DNA of 32,373 nt from Paramacrobiotus richtersi (lineage: Eukaryota; Tardigrada; Eutardigrada; Parachela; Macrobiotidae): contig JAQGAU010000271.1 of NCBI GenBank assembly GCA_034698045.1, positions 1-32,373 on the forward strand. The letters are read 5' to 3'. The position numbers and the translations under genes were made by a program. The notes under the pieces are model-generated. The model had not been told where the DNA came from. It was given only the letters and a program-made list of their open reading frames with translations, and searched no databases. This document shows positions 1-11,500 of this stretch, piece after piece; position 1 is the first letter of the stretch, and every line of letters starts with the position of its first letter.

Positions 1-206
1 AAATAGCCCCTTGGGGCCCAACTGCTTCCCAGCAGCCAGTAATATTTTTTTATGTTCATTAGGTTGCTTTATGTTAGTCTACAAGTTCTGGGATTTTCCT
101 GAATTTGCACCCCAAAAAAGCTCCCTTGTGAGTGAAGTTACGAACCATTCAAAACGGTACCCACTGGGTATGTTTTCGCCTCAATTTGCTGCTGGCAGAA
201 ACTTAC

Positions 207-398
207 TAGCTTCAAATATCTATCCGTAATGTTGAGTAGAGTCGATTTTCCTTCCCGATATTTTCCAATGATTCCATATACTGCAATTTTCATCCGTTGA
301 ATGTCGGGCTTTTGCAGACGTTGGACAAACTGAGAAATATTGCTGAACTTGAGCTCATTTCCGTCCTTAATCACGATCGGAATCAGTGAGTCCGCCAT
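207..398 (-). CDS. First exon of an atlastin/GBP-like (GB1-type) GTPase, partial at the left edge
   Basis: The exon encodes 64 residues from an ATG at 398 down to a donor (GTAAGT on the minus strand, plus-strand 201-206), ending in phase 0. Residues 42-53 form the P-loop, pattern GxxGKxxxGKST, followed by LNITDRYL. This is the G1 motif of GB1/RHD3-type dynamin-like GTPases (atlastins, guanylate-binding proteins), which bind GTP and dimerise to drive membrane remodelling or host defence. The exon is collinear with exon 1 of the plus-strand gene at 2582: same phase, one residue longer, same MKIAV...GK..xGKSTxLNITDRYL core. The two genes are therefore divergently arranged paralogues. The rest of this gene lies outside the window, so its subfamily and integrity cannot be judged. 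The in-frame reading past 207 is intron. Confidence 0.8.
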
Positions 399-2250
399 TT
401 CTTCCAGTTACTGGAATATTCTGATATTACAAGGTGACTGCTTGCTGTGAATTCTTTTCACGCCTTCCGAAACGATTTTTCTTTTGCAGGGTCTGAAACG
501 ATTACAGAGCGATGCAGTGCAAACAGCGGAGCTGGTAACGGCAACCAAAAGTGATACCTATTCCTGCATGCAGAGTTCCTTATCAGACAATAAAAAACCA
601 CGAAGAATAAAACACCAGTCTGGTATTTTTTAATAAAAGTACGCTCGCTTTTTAAATAAAGTGCTTACCTCCCTTAATTCATATGCCGCGTAAACCTCCA
701 GTTCTTTGTCGAAGGTCTTGTATGGAACAGCTATGTGCAGAACGTAAGCTAGGCGATAGTAACACCTCCAAAATATCGCCGCTTTGGACCAGAAAAACTG
801 CGCCACTTTTAATCGTTTTGTGGATTATTAGTTTGCTACGACCGTCCATTCTTACGTGTGAGCTTTGTTTCGAACCAAGGCTTTATCAGAATTATTGTGG
901 CAATAAACCGCTTTTTACGATGTTGTTTCTTTCGGACTTGTTTGTCCCTCTGTTTAATCACTCCGGAAACTGCAGGGTGGGCGACCGTAAAAGGAATTGG
1001 CACTATAGTCAACAAACACGGCCCTACTTGTTCGATGAATTTAGGGCACTTTAAAGCTCGTAAACATTCTGTTTGCAAACCTATGATTAGAGAACAGCGA
1101 CAGCGCGAGCTGCTAAAATGTTTGTGCGGAAAAAATGTAGGCATTATGTGTGTACATGCAGTATTATGTGTAGCATCACTGTATATGTAGTTACATGCAA
1201 GTTCTGAGAAGGCACTGTGCTTTGTGCAGCCAGGTGGACTCGTTCTGGTTGCTTTTTCAGATCAAGAGTTTGATTCAGCAAATTATGAATTTATGGAGGG
1301 CCAAAGTCTGGTAATAAAGTCGCTGCAAAGCTTTGCCGGAATAATGCCACAGCATTAGTGAAAACAGTAAACAGCACACAGGATTCCAAAGCAAACAAAT
1401 TGGCGCGCCTATCACCTTGCATGTTATTGTCAAACATTTAAACCTAGCTTATCACGATCCCCGTTTCTTACGGGATAATCCAAAAACATGCCAGTAAGCT
1501 CATAGAAATATATAGTGATTTTGAAAGATGTCTTTTGAACTTTTAACGACTTTGGAAACTTCGAAGTTAATTATTTTGCAGTTGCACAAAAGATCGATCA
1601 TACTCGGCTGTAGCTAGAAACCGGTTCAGGATCATCGCCGTGGTTCTACATATTCATCAATTGGCATATCAGCGGAACAAAGTAGGTGGAAACAATTTAA
1701 CTGTGGTATTACCTTAGAAACGCTGTGACCATGCATTCCAGCTAAGTTTCGCGCACAATACAGTACACACAGTACACAAAAGGGTATCACACTTCTGTCT
1801 TTTCGCATTCTAAGAGCAGAAAGAACTCTGGGAGCGGCATAATTAGCCCATGTACAACACGGACATAGGTAATATCTACTGCACGAGCCCTTGCGCAGAC
1901 GCTGGCTCCCGTTAAACCAAGGATTTGGCTAGAGCCTTAAGAACAAGAGCGCTAAAAATTGTAACAGTCGTGAGAAGAAGGCAGGCTAACTAAAAGGTTC
2001 GATTTACTGATTGTTAACTATGATAATGTATGGTATTAGCATAGCCCAGTTCCCTGGATTTATTTGCGGAAGTGCTTCCGATTTCGGTAATAAAAACAGT
2101 ACTTTGCGCCAAGCAGCCGGGCTCATGTTGAGGACCGCATTTGCAGATAAATAACGTACAGATAAGCGCTGAGTACTGCGCCTCACAGGAAAAATACATT
2201 TTTTTCCTTTGTTCACTTTCGACAGAGGCACTTCACTACGTCGGTGCCAC
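399..2250. other. Intergenic spacer between the divergent GTPase paralogues
   Basis: No convincing coding exon is visible. The open frames around 683-1190 show no recognisable domain and overlap on both strands without splice support. The spacer must hold both promoters if the genes are transcribed as modelled, but I see no CpG-like or strongly structured shared promoter. Confidence 0.4.
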
Positions 2251-2429
2251 AGAAAATGTTTAGTGTTCAGACGGAGTACGGAGGTGTTCAGTTTACAAAG
2301 CTACAAAGGTCCCCCGCCCCCCACTATGCTATCGCTTACGGAACGCGCCGTTCCCATGAAAGTGTGGGAACGGCTCAATGGGGACAGTTGTTCAGTGTCC
2401 GCGGGTGTTCAGTGTGACAGGTTTTACTA
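2251..2429 (-). mobile_element. Degenerate Tigger/pogo-like MITE, about 179 bp
   Basis: The right end reads AGGTTTTACTA before TA, matching the terminal GTTTTACTG of the elements at 6557 and 9380. Read on the minus strand, it shares with 9380-9570 the terminal AGTAAAACCTGT, a GAACACC/CCGCGG block and a central G/C run. The left end (CAGAAAATGTTTAGTG) is decayed and has no clear TA. The element ends about 150 bp upstream of the GTPase start codon, so it may contribute promoter-proximal sequence. It is non-autonomous, with no transposase reading frame. Confidence 0.6.
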
Positions 2430-2521
2430 TATAAACATTTGCAATGCTTATTGATCGGCTGTTTCGTTGTTCTGCTCGTACATTTCATGCAGTCAACAAA
2501 TCAATGACATAACTTGTACCA

Positions 2522-2528
2522 ATATAAA
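2522..2528 (+). promoter_or_regulatory. Possible TATA box (TATAAAT) upstream of the plus-strand GTPase
   Basis: TATAAAT lies about 55 nt before the ATG at 2582. The spacing would give a very short leader. A TTTCAG at about 2544-2549 could instead be a 3' splice site for an upstream untranslated exon. Support is positional only. Confidence 0.25.
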
Positions 2529-2581
2529 TGCGCCTTTCATAATTTCAGAAACTTCCTAACTTCAAAAAACAGAAACTAATT

Positions 2582-5500
2582 ATGGATTCAATCATTTTAC
2601 TGGCAGTTAAAGTGGGAGATGAACTCAGATTGGCTGATATTGGTCCATTTATTGAGCGTCTGCGGAAGAGCGACATTATTGCCATGAAGATTGCTGTTGC
2701 TGGCTTCACCGGAAAGTTCCGCACCGGAAAGTCTACTTTCCTTAACATAACGGACCGTTACCTTGCCCAGGTAATGACCAACCGTACTGTTATTTATTTA
2801 TTGTCTGCTTGTTTATTACCTGTCTAATATTAGCATAAAACTGGTGATATGATTGACCCATAACCCATGTACAGTATCGCAGTGCATGATACCTACTGTA
2901 TGAGTCAACAACCATAGCAATGAAGGAAGGTTATTCACAAAATTACAATTAGTATTACTTGGGTATCAGACATTTGCCATATGATACGAAGCTACTTCGT
3001 ACTGAGTGATAGAGGGACGGCACGGCTCATACTCACAAGATTCTAGATTTATACAGTTGCTCATATTTTGCCTGTACTTAAATACAGCTTCAACAACTGT
3101 ATAAAAAATAAAATTCAGGTTTGCCGTCCATGTGAACTCGAAAAGGTATGGGAAATAATCCCAAAAATATTAGTCACAAGTCCAACCGCCCTCGTATGCA
3201 CTGTGTTACGGTTTCTGCAATGTCTAGCTCGTCATATACAGCTACCGTTCTCGATAAGTGAAACTGTGAAGATGCCATGCTAAAAACTTAGATTTATACA
3301 TCTAAACTCCAAAGAGGCTATGCGTTTTTAGGTTTGAGTGGACAGGGTCAAAATTGCAAGCGTGGTGTTGAGTAGTGTTGACACCCAAGAAAATAGATTG
3401 AGAAGTAGTTTGTCTTAAAAAGGAAAGTGTCGTTATTTTTATTATATATCACAGATGAAATCGTTAGGTACATGATAGATAGCGAAATATGGGGCTAATA
3501 ACAGAAGGTTTCGGAACGAGTCTATCCAGGTAATTTTTGATTGGTTTTCCAACGGTAAGGCTGCTATGGTCATCATGCTGAACAAATGTTGGTTCAAATC
3601 AAAATTTTTGTTTCTGTGTTATCTAATGCTGGCCGTTTGTTCACTTTTCAACAAGATAAGGGACACGGACCACTCAGAGACAAGCAATCTACTCGTGGAC
3701 CAGCGAGCCAAGTTATGCAGATGCATCACAATTCCTTTCAAAATGTCCAGAAATGGCTTATTTCGAGCTTACAGTGAACGGATACGATATCTGGTCATTT
3801 GAATAGCTGTAACAGCGCTTACAGTGTCCAGCAAAGTAAGCGTTGGAGTATCTCAAGTTCGGGAACTTTATTTCACAGAGAAATATCAAATCTTCAAAGT
3901 AATGTACGCAGATACATGACAAGTTATTGGGCAACCGAAATTGGTCAAATGATACAACTATCACTCACAATCAGACTACAATGCACGGCTTCCAGTAGTG
4001 CTGGTCGTTTGTACTACATATTGTGATCGTATGGAACAACCGCAAATCAATTGGCTAGTGGCAACATTCCTACTCTTTGCAACTTATTTTACTTAACCAT
4101 TTTTGTAGTTGACCACCGGTGAACGTGATGACCGTAGTAATAGCCCAGGTAGATAGGCCTCACACAGCTATCCCAGATATGCATCGTTTACAGGTTAGAA
4201 ATTGCTGCACAGGCACATACAGTTGTAACAGGTAGAAGTTAGAACGCTTGAAAATAACTTATTGGATGCGAATGGCACTTCCGATGACTCACATAAGGAC
4301 GACAGGTCCATAAACGCCTGTTTTTCAATAGTAATGGCGTAAGTGCCCTTTATTTGCCCTAGTGACTGCTGAACAGATATCACTCTCTAACAACATAATA
4401 AGTATGGGTTCAGTCTTGGTTTGACGTTTAAGCAGAAACCTGCAGTTACGTATATTAATAAAGCTTTATGCACCCGGATACTACAAAAGCGTGTGGTACA
4501 GCTAAGTGTTTCTGATGGACAGCGTTGCTTTCTGACTGCCAGATGGTAAACGGGGCGTAGTAGCAGAGTGGACATTAGTATGCTGTGTTTATCGTGGTTT
4601 CATGAAAACTTTATCCCACTGACGCTGATGTCTTACAAAATGATTTAATGACGACATGGAGTACCAAGAACTTACTATATCTAAAAGGACTGTTATGTGA
4701 TTGCGCAATCACGTGTGACGTAGGCAGTCGGAGCTACAGCTAAATATTCGCCCGTAGACTTCTATGTTGTAGATATTGTAAGTTCTTGGGAGTACATGTT
4801 TTTTTTTCATCCTGCTGCGAAATCATTAATGGCATTTTTTAAACTCTAAGGGATGCTTTAATCATCGATAACGGCATAAAAAATATGGGATGGCCAGCAG
4901 CTTCGCCGCTTAACCACCACTGGTCACCAAAGTTCGTGAATTTTTGTCAGTTGGAGATCCTCGACGCAATGTCTAACTTCGATCCTTCTGCTTTAGAGAT
5001 CCAGCGTCGGATCGCCGAATCCAGATAGCTACTTATACGACAGTCTGCAAGCAGAGAAGTTTACTACTTCCAAAGAACTTACGGGATGCACCCAAGGAAT
5101 CTGGATAACAAGAGATCCGTATATCATTCAAAAGAGCAATGGCGAGAAACTGGCGGTATTTCTTGTGGACACACAAGGGCTGTCTGACCCTGAGAATTCG
5201 CCTGCTTTCAATTCCGTTTTGTTCATCCTGAGCTGCATGTTATGTTCCATAACCGTAAGTGTTTAAGCTACAGCCTAATGCTGCCGTTAGCAGTGTCTTG
5301 AAGCAGGTCTTCAATGTTTTGCGCAAATTCGGAACGGATAACCTCGATATGCTAGCTGACTTTCTCCGTTCGACTCAAAAATTCTGGAACACCTTATACA
5401 ACAGTATGTTGTTAAAGCAGCCCTTCGTTTTAACCATTGTACCTGTAAGTGCAGTTCCCAGGCGGTACAATTTCCATAATTTCTAGATACTGCTGATATT

Positions 5501-8500
5501 TTTAATGACCTAATAATCCTTGTACGAGATGCCATGCCTGCTAGTATGGACGACGGATGGGAAAGCAGCGGACATTTGCTTACAAAGGTGAGGCAACATG
5601 ATTTGTATTAAGGGAACAGGTACACTTATTGCAAACAGCTGCCACGGATCCAGGCCAGATAGAACATTTATACGGGTACTTATAGTTCATGGTACTACCA
5701 GTGGTACTGGTACTGGTTCTGGTACTGGTACTGGTACTGGTACTGGTACTGGTACTGGTACTGGTACTGGTACTGGTACTGGTACTGGTACTGGTCCTGG
5801 TCCTGGTACTGGTTATGGTTCTGGTAGTGAGGCTCGCCAGGCGCTAAACCCAATACACGGATTCCCATTGACCACAATGATAAATTTAAACTTCAGACTG
5901 GTAATTTCAAAAAATTATAAATTATTATAGTAAGAAACATTGATTGTTGTGTTCACATTGAATGCGTTCAAATTCTTTCGTTGGTTTAAGACAAACGCAA
6001 CGAGCTTCAATACGCTTCCTTGCTCCAGTAATGTTTTAGAAATCCCCAATCGGTTATGTTAAAGTTTAGTTTATCATTGTGGTCAATGGATCCGTTTATG
6101 TGGTTTAGCAGTTGGCGAGTCCCAGTACCAGTACGGTAATCTAGTACAACCGGTCTTATGCCAAATAAACTCAGTACCATAACGAGCCCCAGTACCAGTA
6201 CCAGTACCATTACCATTACCACTAACAGTACCAGTACCAGTACCACTGGTAGTACCATGAACTATAAGTACCCCATTTATACTGCAGGCCTACCCATGCG
6301 TACATGCCCTGATTACTGCCATAAAGGTTTTAACTTGAAAACAAAACGCCAGTCTTAAAATCTCTTATGCTGCGGCCTCATAATATCCGGAAATTTATTC
6401 TACGGCCTATTTAGATACTGAAATCAAATTAAAGCAGCGTAATCAAACGATGTACCATAAGGAAATAAATTCAAGCAGTAATTTGAAACTGATGCATAGA
6501 ACGCGGTTGCTCACTGTAATTCACAAAATCTTTCCTTCCAGTACGAGAGTTGAGTACAGTAAAACAGTAAACTTGTGTACTACATACACCCACGGTACAG
6601 ACGAAAGCGTATTTAATATTCAGGTGTACAGTATTAATGGTACGCAGGATGTATTTACAGTCAACGGGACGCGGAGGTTCAAAAAAAAGTGTATGTAATT
6701 TTGCGGGTGTATTCATTATACGGTGCATGTAGCAGACAGGTTTTACTGTAACATATTTAATACCCACTGACAACAGAATCTGAGCATTTTGTAACTGCGC
6801 TTAAAGTCTTACCCCGAACAGATCAATGAGTGCGTTGAAATATCTACGTACTGGTCAGACTTGGTAGACAAGTGATACTCAGCCTGTGTACAGACGACCC
6901 ATATGGATCCAGACACAGCAAGCAACCAGAAACCATCAGCAGAAAAAGTTCCCTTGCTAAAATAATCGAGTCGTAATAATATAAGGGTAGCGTTTAATAT
7001 AATCGCTGTAGCTGGGTGGTCCAGTAAGGATATTCTGCAAGAAGCTCGACCCGGCAACGGCAGCTGCACGGAACAGTACAATATATGTAGTTATGGCAAG
7101 ATTTTGCAACTGACAATTTTCTCTTGGTTATGTTCAGCCGTCTAGGCATCTGTGCGAAGATATTGACCAGTTTTTTCCCCAATGATCGTATCACCCAACG
7201 ATCTGTGAACGACTGAATCCCTCTACCCCATGTCCAACATACACGCATATGACGATTAACCGAACGGTAGATCCGCCGGTTGAGACCATCTTTTTTGAAT
7301 CCGAAGTGCAAATGTTTCACCCGGCGCAAATTTTGAGCACCCATAAAATGTTTGCGAGGTTTCGCCTCCGCTGAGGCACCTAATTGAACCCATCCGGACG
7401 CTTCTGCCGGTGTCCAGTATTCTGTAGGTGCTTCGGTTCGCAGTTTGCCAAATGCGAGTAACTAGTTTCACTTGGATACTTTCGCCAGTTTTCCGTAGAC
7501 AGAGATGGACACGCAGATTAATTTTTGCCGCAACCCGTAGAGAGACACAGATTTCTGCTGAACAATTCTAAGGGCGTCCGCAAGAAGTGTCCGGTTTTAC
7601 TGGTTCTCAAGCAAAGCTGTCCCTCAGACGGGTTTCCGGGCCACGTATGCTATACATGAAAAAGTCAGTATTGCACGCTGGATAAGACAGGTGTCCAGCG
7701 ATTTATGTGGGCTTTTGGCATGGAGACAGCGGTATCCCAGACTAAGTTCACGGCGCGTATTTTTGTATGGAAAGCAGAAGGTTCCTTGATCTTTTCAAGA
7801 TCACGTATAACATGCAAAAATAGATACAGCCATAACACAAGGTTTGAGGAAAGTATTGTCATTTCTAATACAGATAATGCTGCGGAATTGTGCGGTTTGA
7901 ATCCCGGTTGGTAGGCGATAGCGATAACGAACGTGTCTTTATGTACATGACGTGTTACAGATTGTACACGGAGAAGAATGCAGCGCAGAAAGCTCCCAAG
8001 CGATGGAACACATTAACAAACACTTTAGGCGAAAAAGGTTATGCTTAATGCCAAAAATCGGGCATAATCCTGACGGGGTGGAATTCCGTTTAACCAAAGA
8101 CCGTAAGTATTTTTTGTTGCTAGTTTCAGTAGGCGGTGCGTTTTTAGCTTCATACCTGCGTTCAGTAAAACTGGACGTGTACTTCGAACGGCGCCAAGTC
8201 CTGTACCTGTGTGACTGTGTCAGGCATAAATTCCGTAACGCGTTTTTTAAGCGTCAGGTGAAAATCATGGAATATACAGCTATATATGGATGCATATATT
8301 TCGAATAGCCATATACGAAATCTGATTGTGAGGCTCGTTTTTGGACAGTCAGTGCTGATAAAATGGGGCAACCGAGCGTTTTATATTGACCAAGTGATTG
8401 GGATTATGAATTACGATATGTTGTTTTGAATACGTATTAGAAAATAAGATCAAAAGTGGCGGCCTCAGCAGCGATCGCTCTCCACAAACCGTTCACAGTA

Positions 8501-11500
8501 ACAGGGTTTGCAAGGCGCTGTACGTATTCATATAACTGCAAGATGGCTGGGAGATATGTCACCTCGCTTCTTTGCAGATATTAGTGAAAACTTCAAGCAG
8601 CAAGTGAAACGCTTTTTGGACAAAGTGTTCGATGACTCTATGGAACCATTCCACCATATGGGTCGCCCTTACGATTGTGGTGCCTATTCCGGGTTTTTCC
8701 AGGTGCATGTGCTGGTATGCACACGGCGTAATTACTATCTATCATAACAGCGCCTCCTTTGTAGGACTTGGCAAAGATTTTTACGAAGGACACCATCCAT
8801 GGAGCAAGAAGTGTGTTGCAGGTTCGTTCGAAAAATGGCTTGGGTTGAAAAATGAATTGGTGTTAGTGACCTTGCTAATTCTTGCTAATTCTAATTCTTG
8901 GTAAATCTAATTCTACTGCAGAGAATGAATGAGGCAACTTTAAAAACGGCTGTAGGCAAAGCAGTGGAGCTTTATCGCACCAACATGTACCAGGTAAGAA
9001 TCTGGATTCTTAGAAAATTGGCAGTAATTACTGGTTAGAATGCCTGGTACTTTTATTGTGTACATGAATATAAAAAAGGTTTTTCGGCTATTTGTATCCT
9101 CGTTCGAATCGAAAAGAAACGTGCATCGTGCCTAGTGAGTTTAATAAAGGAATTGGCTGTTATCGCCTACAAACGACGATAACCGCTATGGATACCCATA
9201 ACACTTGTAAATCGCTCTAGACACTGCTATCCATCACGGTTCCATAATGACCATTTTGCTGCTTCAGATAGCATAAAAAAGGTTTAGTCTCGAAACGTAT
9301 GCTTCCAATTATAAGGCTCCCAGCTATATCGAATTCAGTTAACAGTCAGTGTACAAAACGTCCGCTGACGATTGAAGTACAGTAAAACCTGTAACTTTGA
9401 ACACCTCCGCGGATTGAACCACTGGGTACTTTGAACGCTATCGCCTGTAGCCCTGTACCGGCGCGCTCTGTTGGCTATAACACAGGGGGGACCCTCTATG
9501 CTTTTAACAACTGTCTACTTTGAACAATTTTGGGTTAACGGAGCGTGTTCAAAGTACAAAGGTTTTACAGTATAACTACAGATGAAAGACAGTTCACTGG
9601 CACCATCACGCGAATGATCATTTAACTGACTTTCTAGTTACTCCAGAATCTAACACAGTGTTGTTAAGTTAACAATGCAGTTGATGACAGATAATACGCA
9701 GTATACGAAGAACAAGTACAAGCAGCAGCAGGGAGGGGGAGGGGGCAGTCGAGCTGGCGAAGATTCGCTGGTTTTGGACGGGCGAAACTGGCGTTTAGTC
9801 AGCTGCAATTATGGGCGAAGCTAGCGAAAATTTAAAAGGGTTCCGGAGAACCTAGGTTTTTTCTGAAAATTCTAGATTCCCGGTGAATAACGTTCATTTT
9901 CCCTTGAAGTCTATGCTTATCATCATCTGTACATATGATAGACACTTTATTTCATGACTCACAAGAATAATCAACAATGGGTGCCAAATCATGTACACAG
10001 CATTCTGTACTTCCTTACTAGCTGATTCTCATTGCTTGTTACGGCTTAAGAAAACCAGATTGCCCGTCCTTGTTTTTATTATAATTATTGAGTAAACTGT
10101 TGCGCCTAAGGGTGCAATTTTCCCAGTTCACACATATTGCTTCTGTGTTTATATGTGGATATTCAATACATGAAGCCGTTTTTGTGTGAATGGTCCTGCG
10201 GGACAAATGTTCCAGAGGAGTAGACCTCATATTGTAAGTGTGTATTTATGGGTGACAATAGCTTTTCATGGGTGGAAATGAGTGGCTATCGGTGCACTCA
10301 GTAGAAAATGCCAATCCAAGAAAATGCAAATTTAGTATTACTGTCTATGAGTATTTGCTGATGCGGAGAAAGGGCATCGGAAGACATTGCGTATTGTGAT
10401 CACCAGATTCCAGCCTCTGAAGTTTACACGTTTGCGTTATACTGTTCCGTTTTGTCTTTCGATAAACAAGACTTCGGTGAATTACGTGTTAAAGGCATTG
10501 GGTCAAGAGTGGGCAAATCGAATAGTTTATACCCGAATTTGAGAGTCAAGGCGACTTTCCTTTAGTTTCAGTATGTTTTGTTGAATGTGCGCAGTCCAAA
10601 TTAAAACAGACTACTGTATTGGTTCTGGTGGTTAAAAGACCAACATTCATGAATGTCAAAACGATTTGTGCGCGCAATATCCGGATATTGCGAAATCCCT
10701 CAAAAATGTTTCAACACACACCGGCGTACCAGAAGTCTCATTTTGAACCGATTCTTTTCAAACTTGCATGAAAAATGCATATATACATGAAGATTGTTTT
10801 GAATCCAAATCAGCCTTCCAAGAGTTGTTTGAAATCTTAACATGAATTTTAAAATTTCTGAAACTTATTTCAAAATTTAGAAACAGTGTTGGAGAGCTGG
10901 TTTTGGTTCGAAATATCTTCGTGTGCAGATGCGTTTTCCATGCAAGTTTGAAAGGAATTGGTTTTCCTATTTTATAAATTCGGGCTGCGCACAAGCAGCA
11001 TTTTACCAGAAACATCCTGAAGCGATAGGAAAATCGCGATATGTTTACCAAGTTTTTCAAACTAAGTTTCTGAAAGGCATGAAAACCGAATCATGCAACG
11101 CATCAATAGTCAGCACAGACCGGTGCAGCACAGAACATCAGTTTTGCTGTGAAAGAATAGTGTCCCAATTAATCTGGACTGCGATAGGAACTAAACTGCT
11201 TCCTTTTAAAACCACGCAGTTCTACCATGATTGTCCTGTTTACGCGTCACCGAGTGCACCGTTGATCTTGCTCGGTGGTCAATGCCATCTGCTTTGCAGT
11301 TTTATCTTCTCAAAGTATAAATAAGCTTACGCATCTTAATTTAACCGCTCGGGTACCACACACTTTCATCCATCCGAACAGCATCGGGCGAATTTTAGTC
11401 AGCTTCGATTTTTCAAGATTGATACCCAGACAGAACGTCCGTACTTCGTTCTTGGCGCGTCCTACCGTACTGACGGATGTGTTGACTTTCTGTATTGACG

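Larger units (their letters stand above)
5674..6273. mobile_element. 600-bp fold-back element with microsatellite arms and 9-bp target duplication
   Basis: The ends are a perfect inverted repeat starting GGGTACTTATAGTTCATGG and identical for about 43 bases, running into GGTACT-type hexamers. Flanking it on both sides is CATTTATAC (5665-5673 and 6274-6282), a 9-bp target-site duplication. The inverted similarity continues beyond the hexamers: both arms share GCTAAACC, ACGGAT and CATTGACCACAATGATAAA, giving arms of roughly 250 bp around a centre near 5940-6030. It sits in intron 4 of the GTPase gene. No transposase is encoded; the reading frames over the hexamers are repeat artefacts. A 9-bp duplication with long terminal repeats fits Mutator-like elements or another fold-back class; that assignment is inference. 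Confidence 0.85.
5588..7960 (+). other. GTPase intron 4 (2.4 kb), filled by transposable-element sequence
   Basis: The intron runs from GTGAGG after 5587 to TTACAG before 7961. It contains the fold-back element 5674-6273 and the MITE 6557-6748. The remainder (6750-7960) has overlapping open frames on the minus strand around 6994-7344 with no recognisable motif; I do not call them genes. Confidence 0.5.

Noticed and set aside
683-1190. Overlapping 100-123 codon open frames on both strands
   Set aside because: No motif, no splice sites fitting either neighbour, and mutual overlap in three frames.
5404-5535. GTPase exon 3 continuing to CCT|GTAAGT at 5455
   Set aside because: That donor gives the wrong phase and an early stop in exon 4; the GTATGT donor at 5404 restores the atlastin-like LIILVRD block exactly.
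5598-5930. Open frame with a long Gly-Thr repeat, and its minus-strand Gln-Tyr counterpart
   Set aside because: Both are translations of the GGTACT hexanucleotide tract inside the fold-back element; no start context, splice support or domain.
6994-7344. Basic 116-codon open frame on the minus strand inside GTPase intron 4
   Set aside because: Arg/Lys-rich and possibly from a transposon, but no recognisable domain, start or repeat ends.
10923-11324. 133-codon open frame on the plus strand
   Set aside because: Begins inside an imperfect fold-back element and shows no domain; probably fortuitous.
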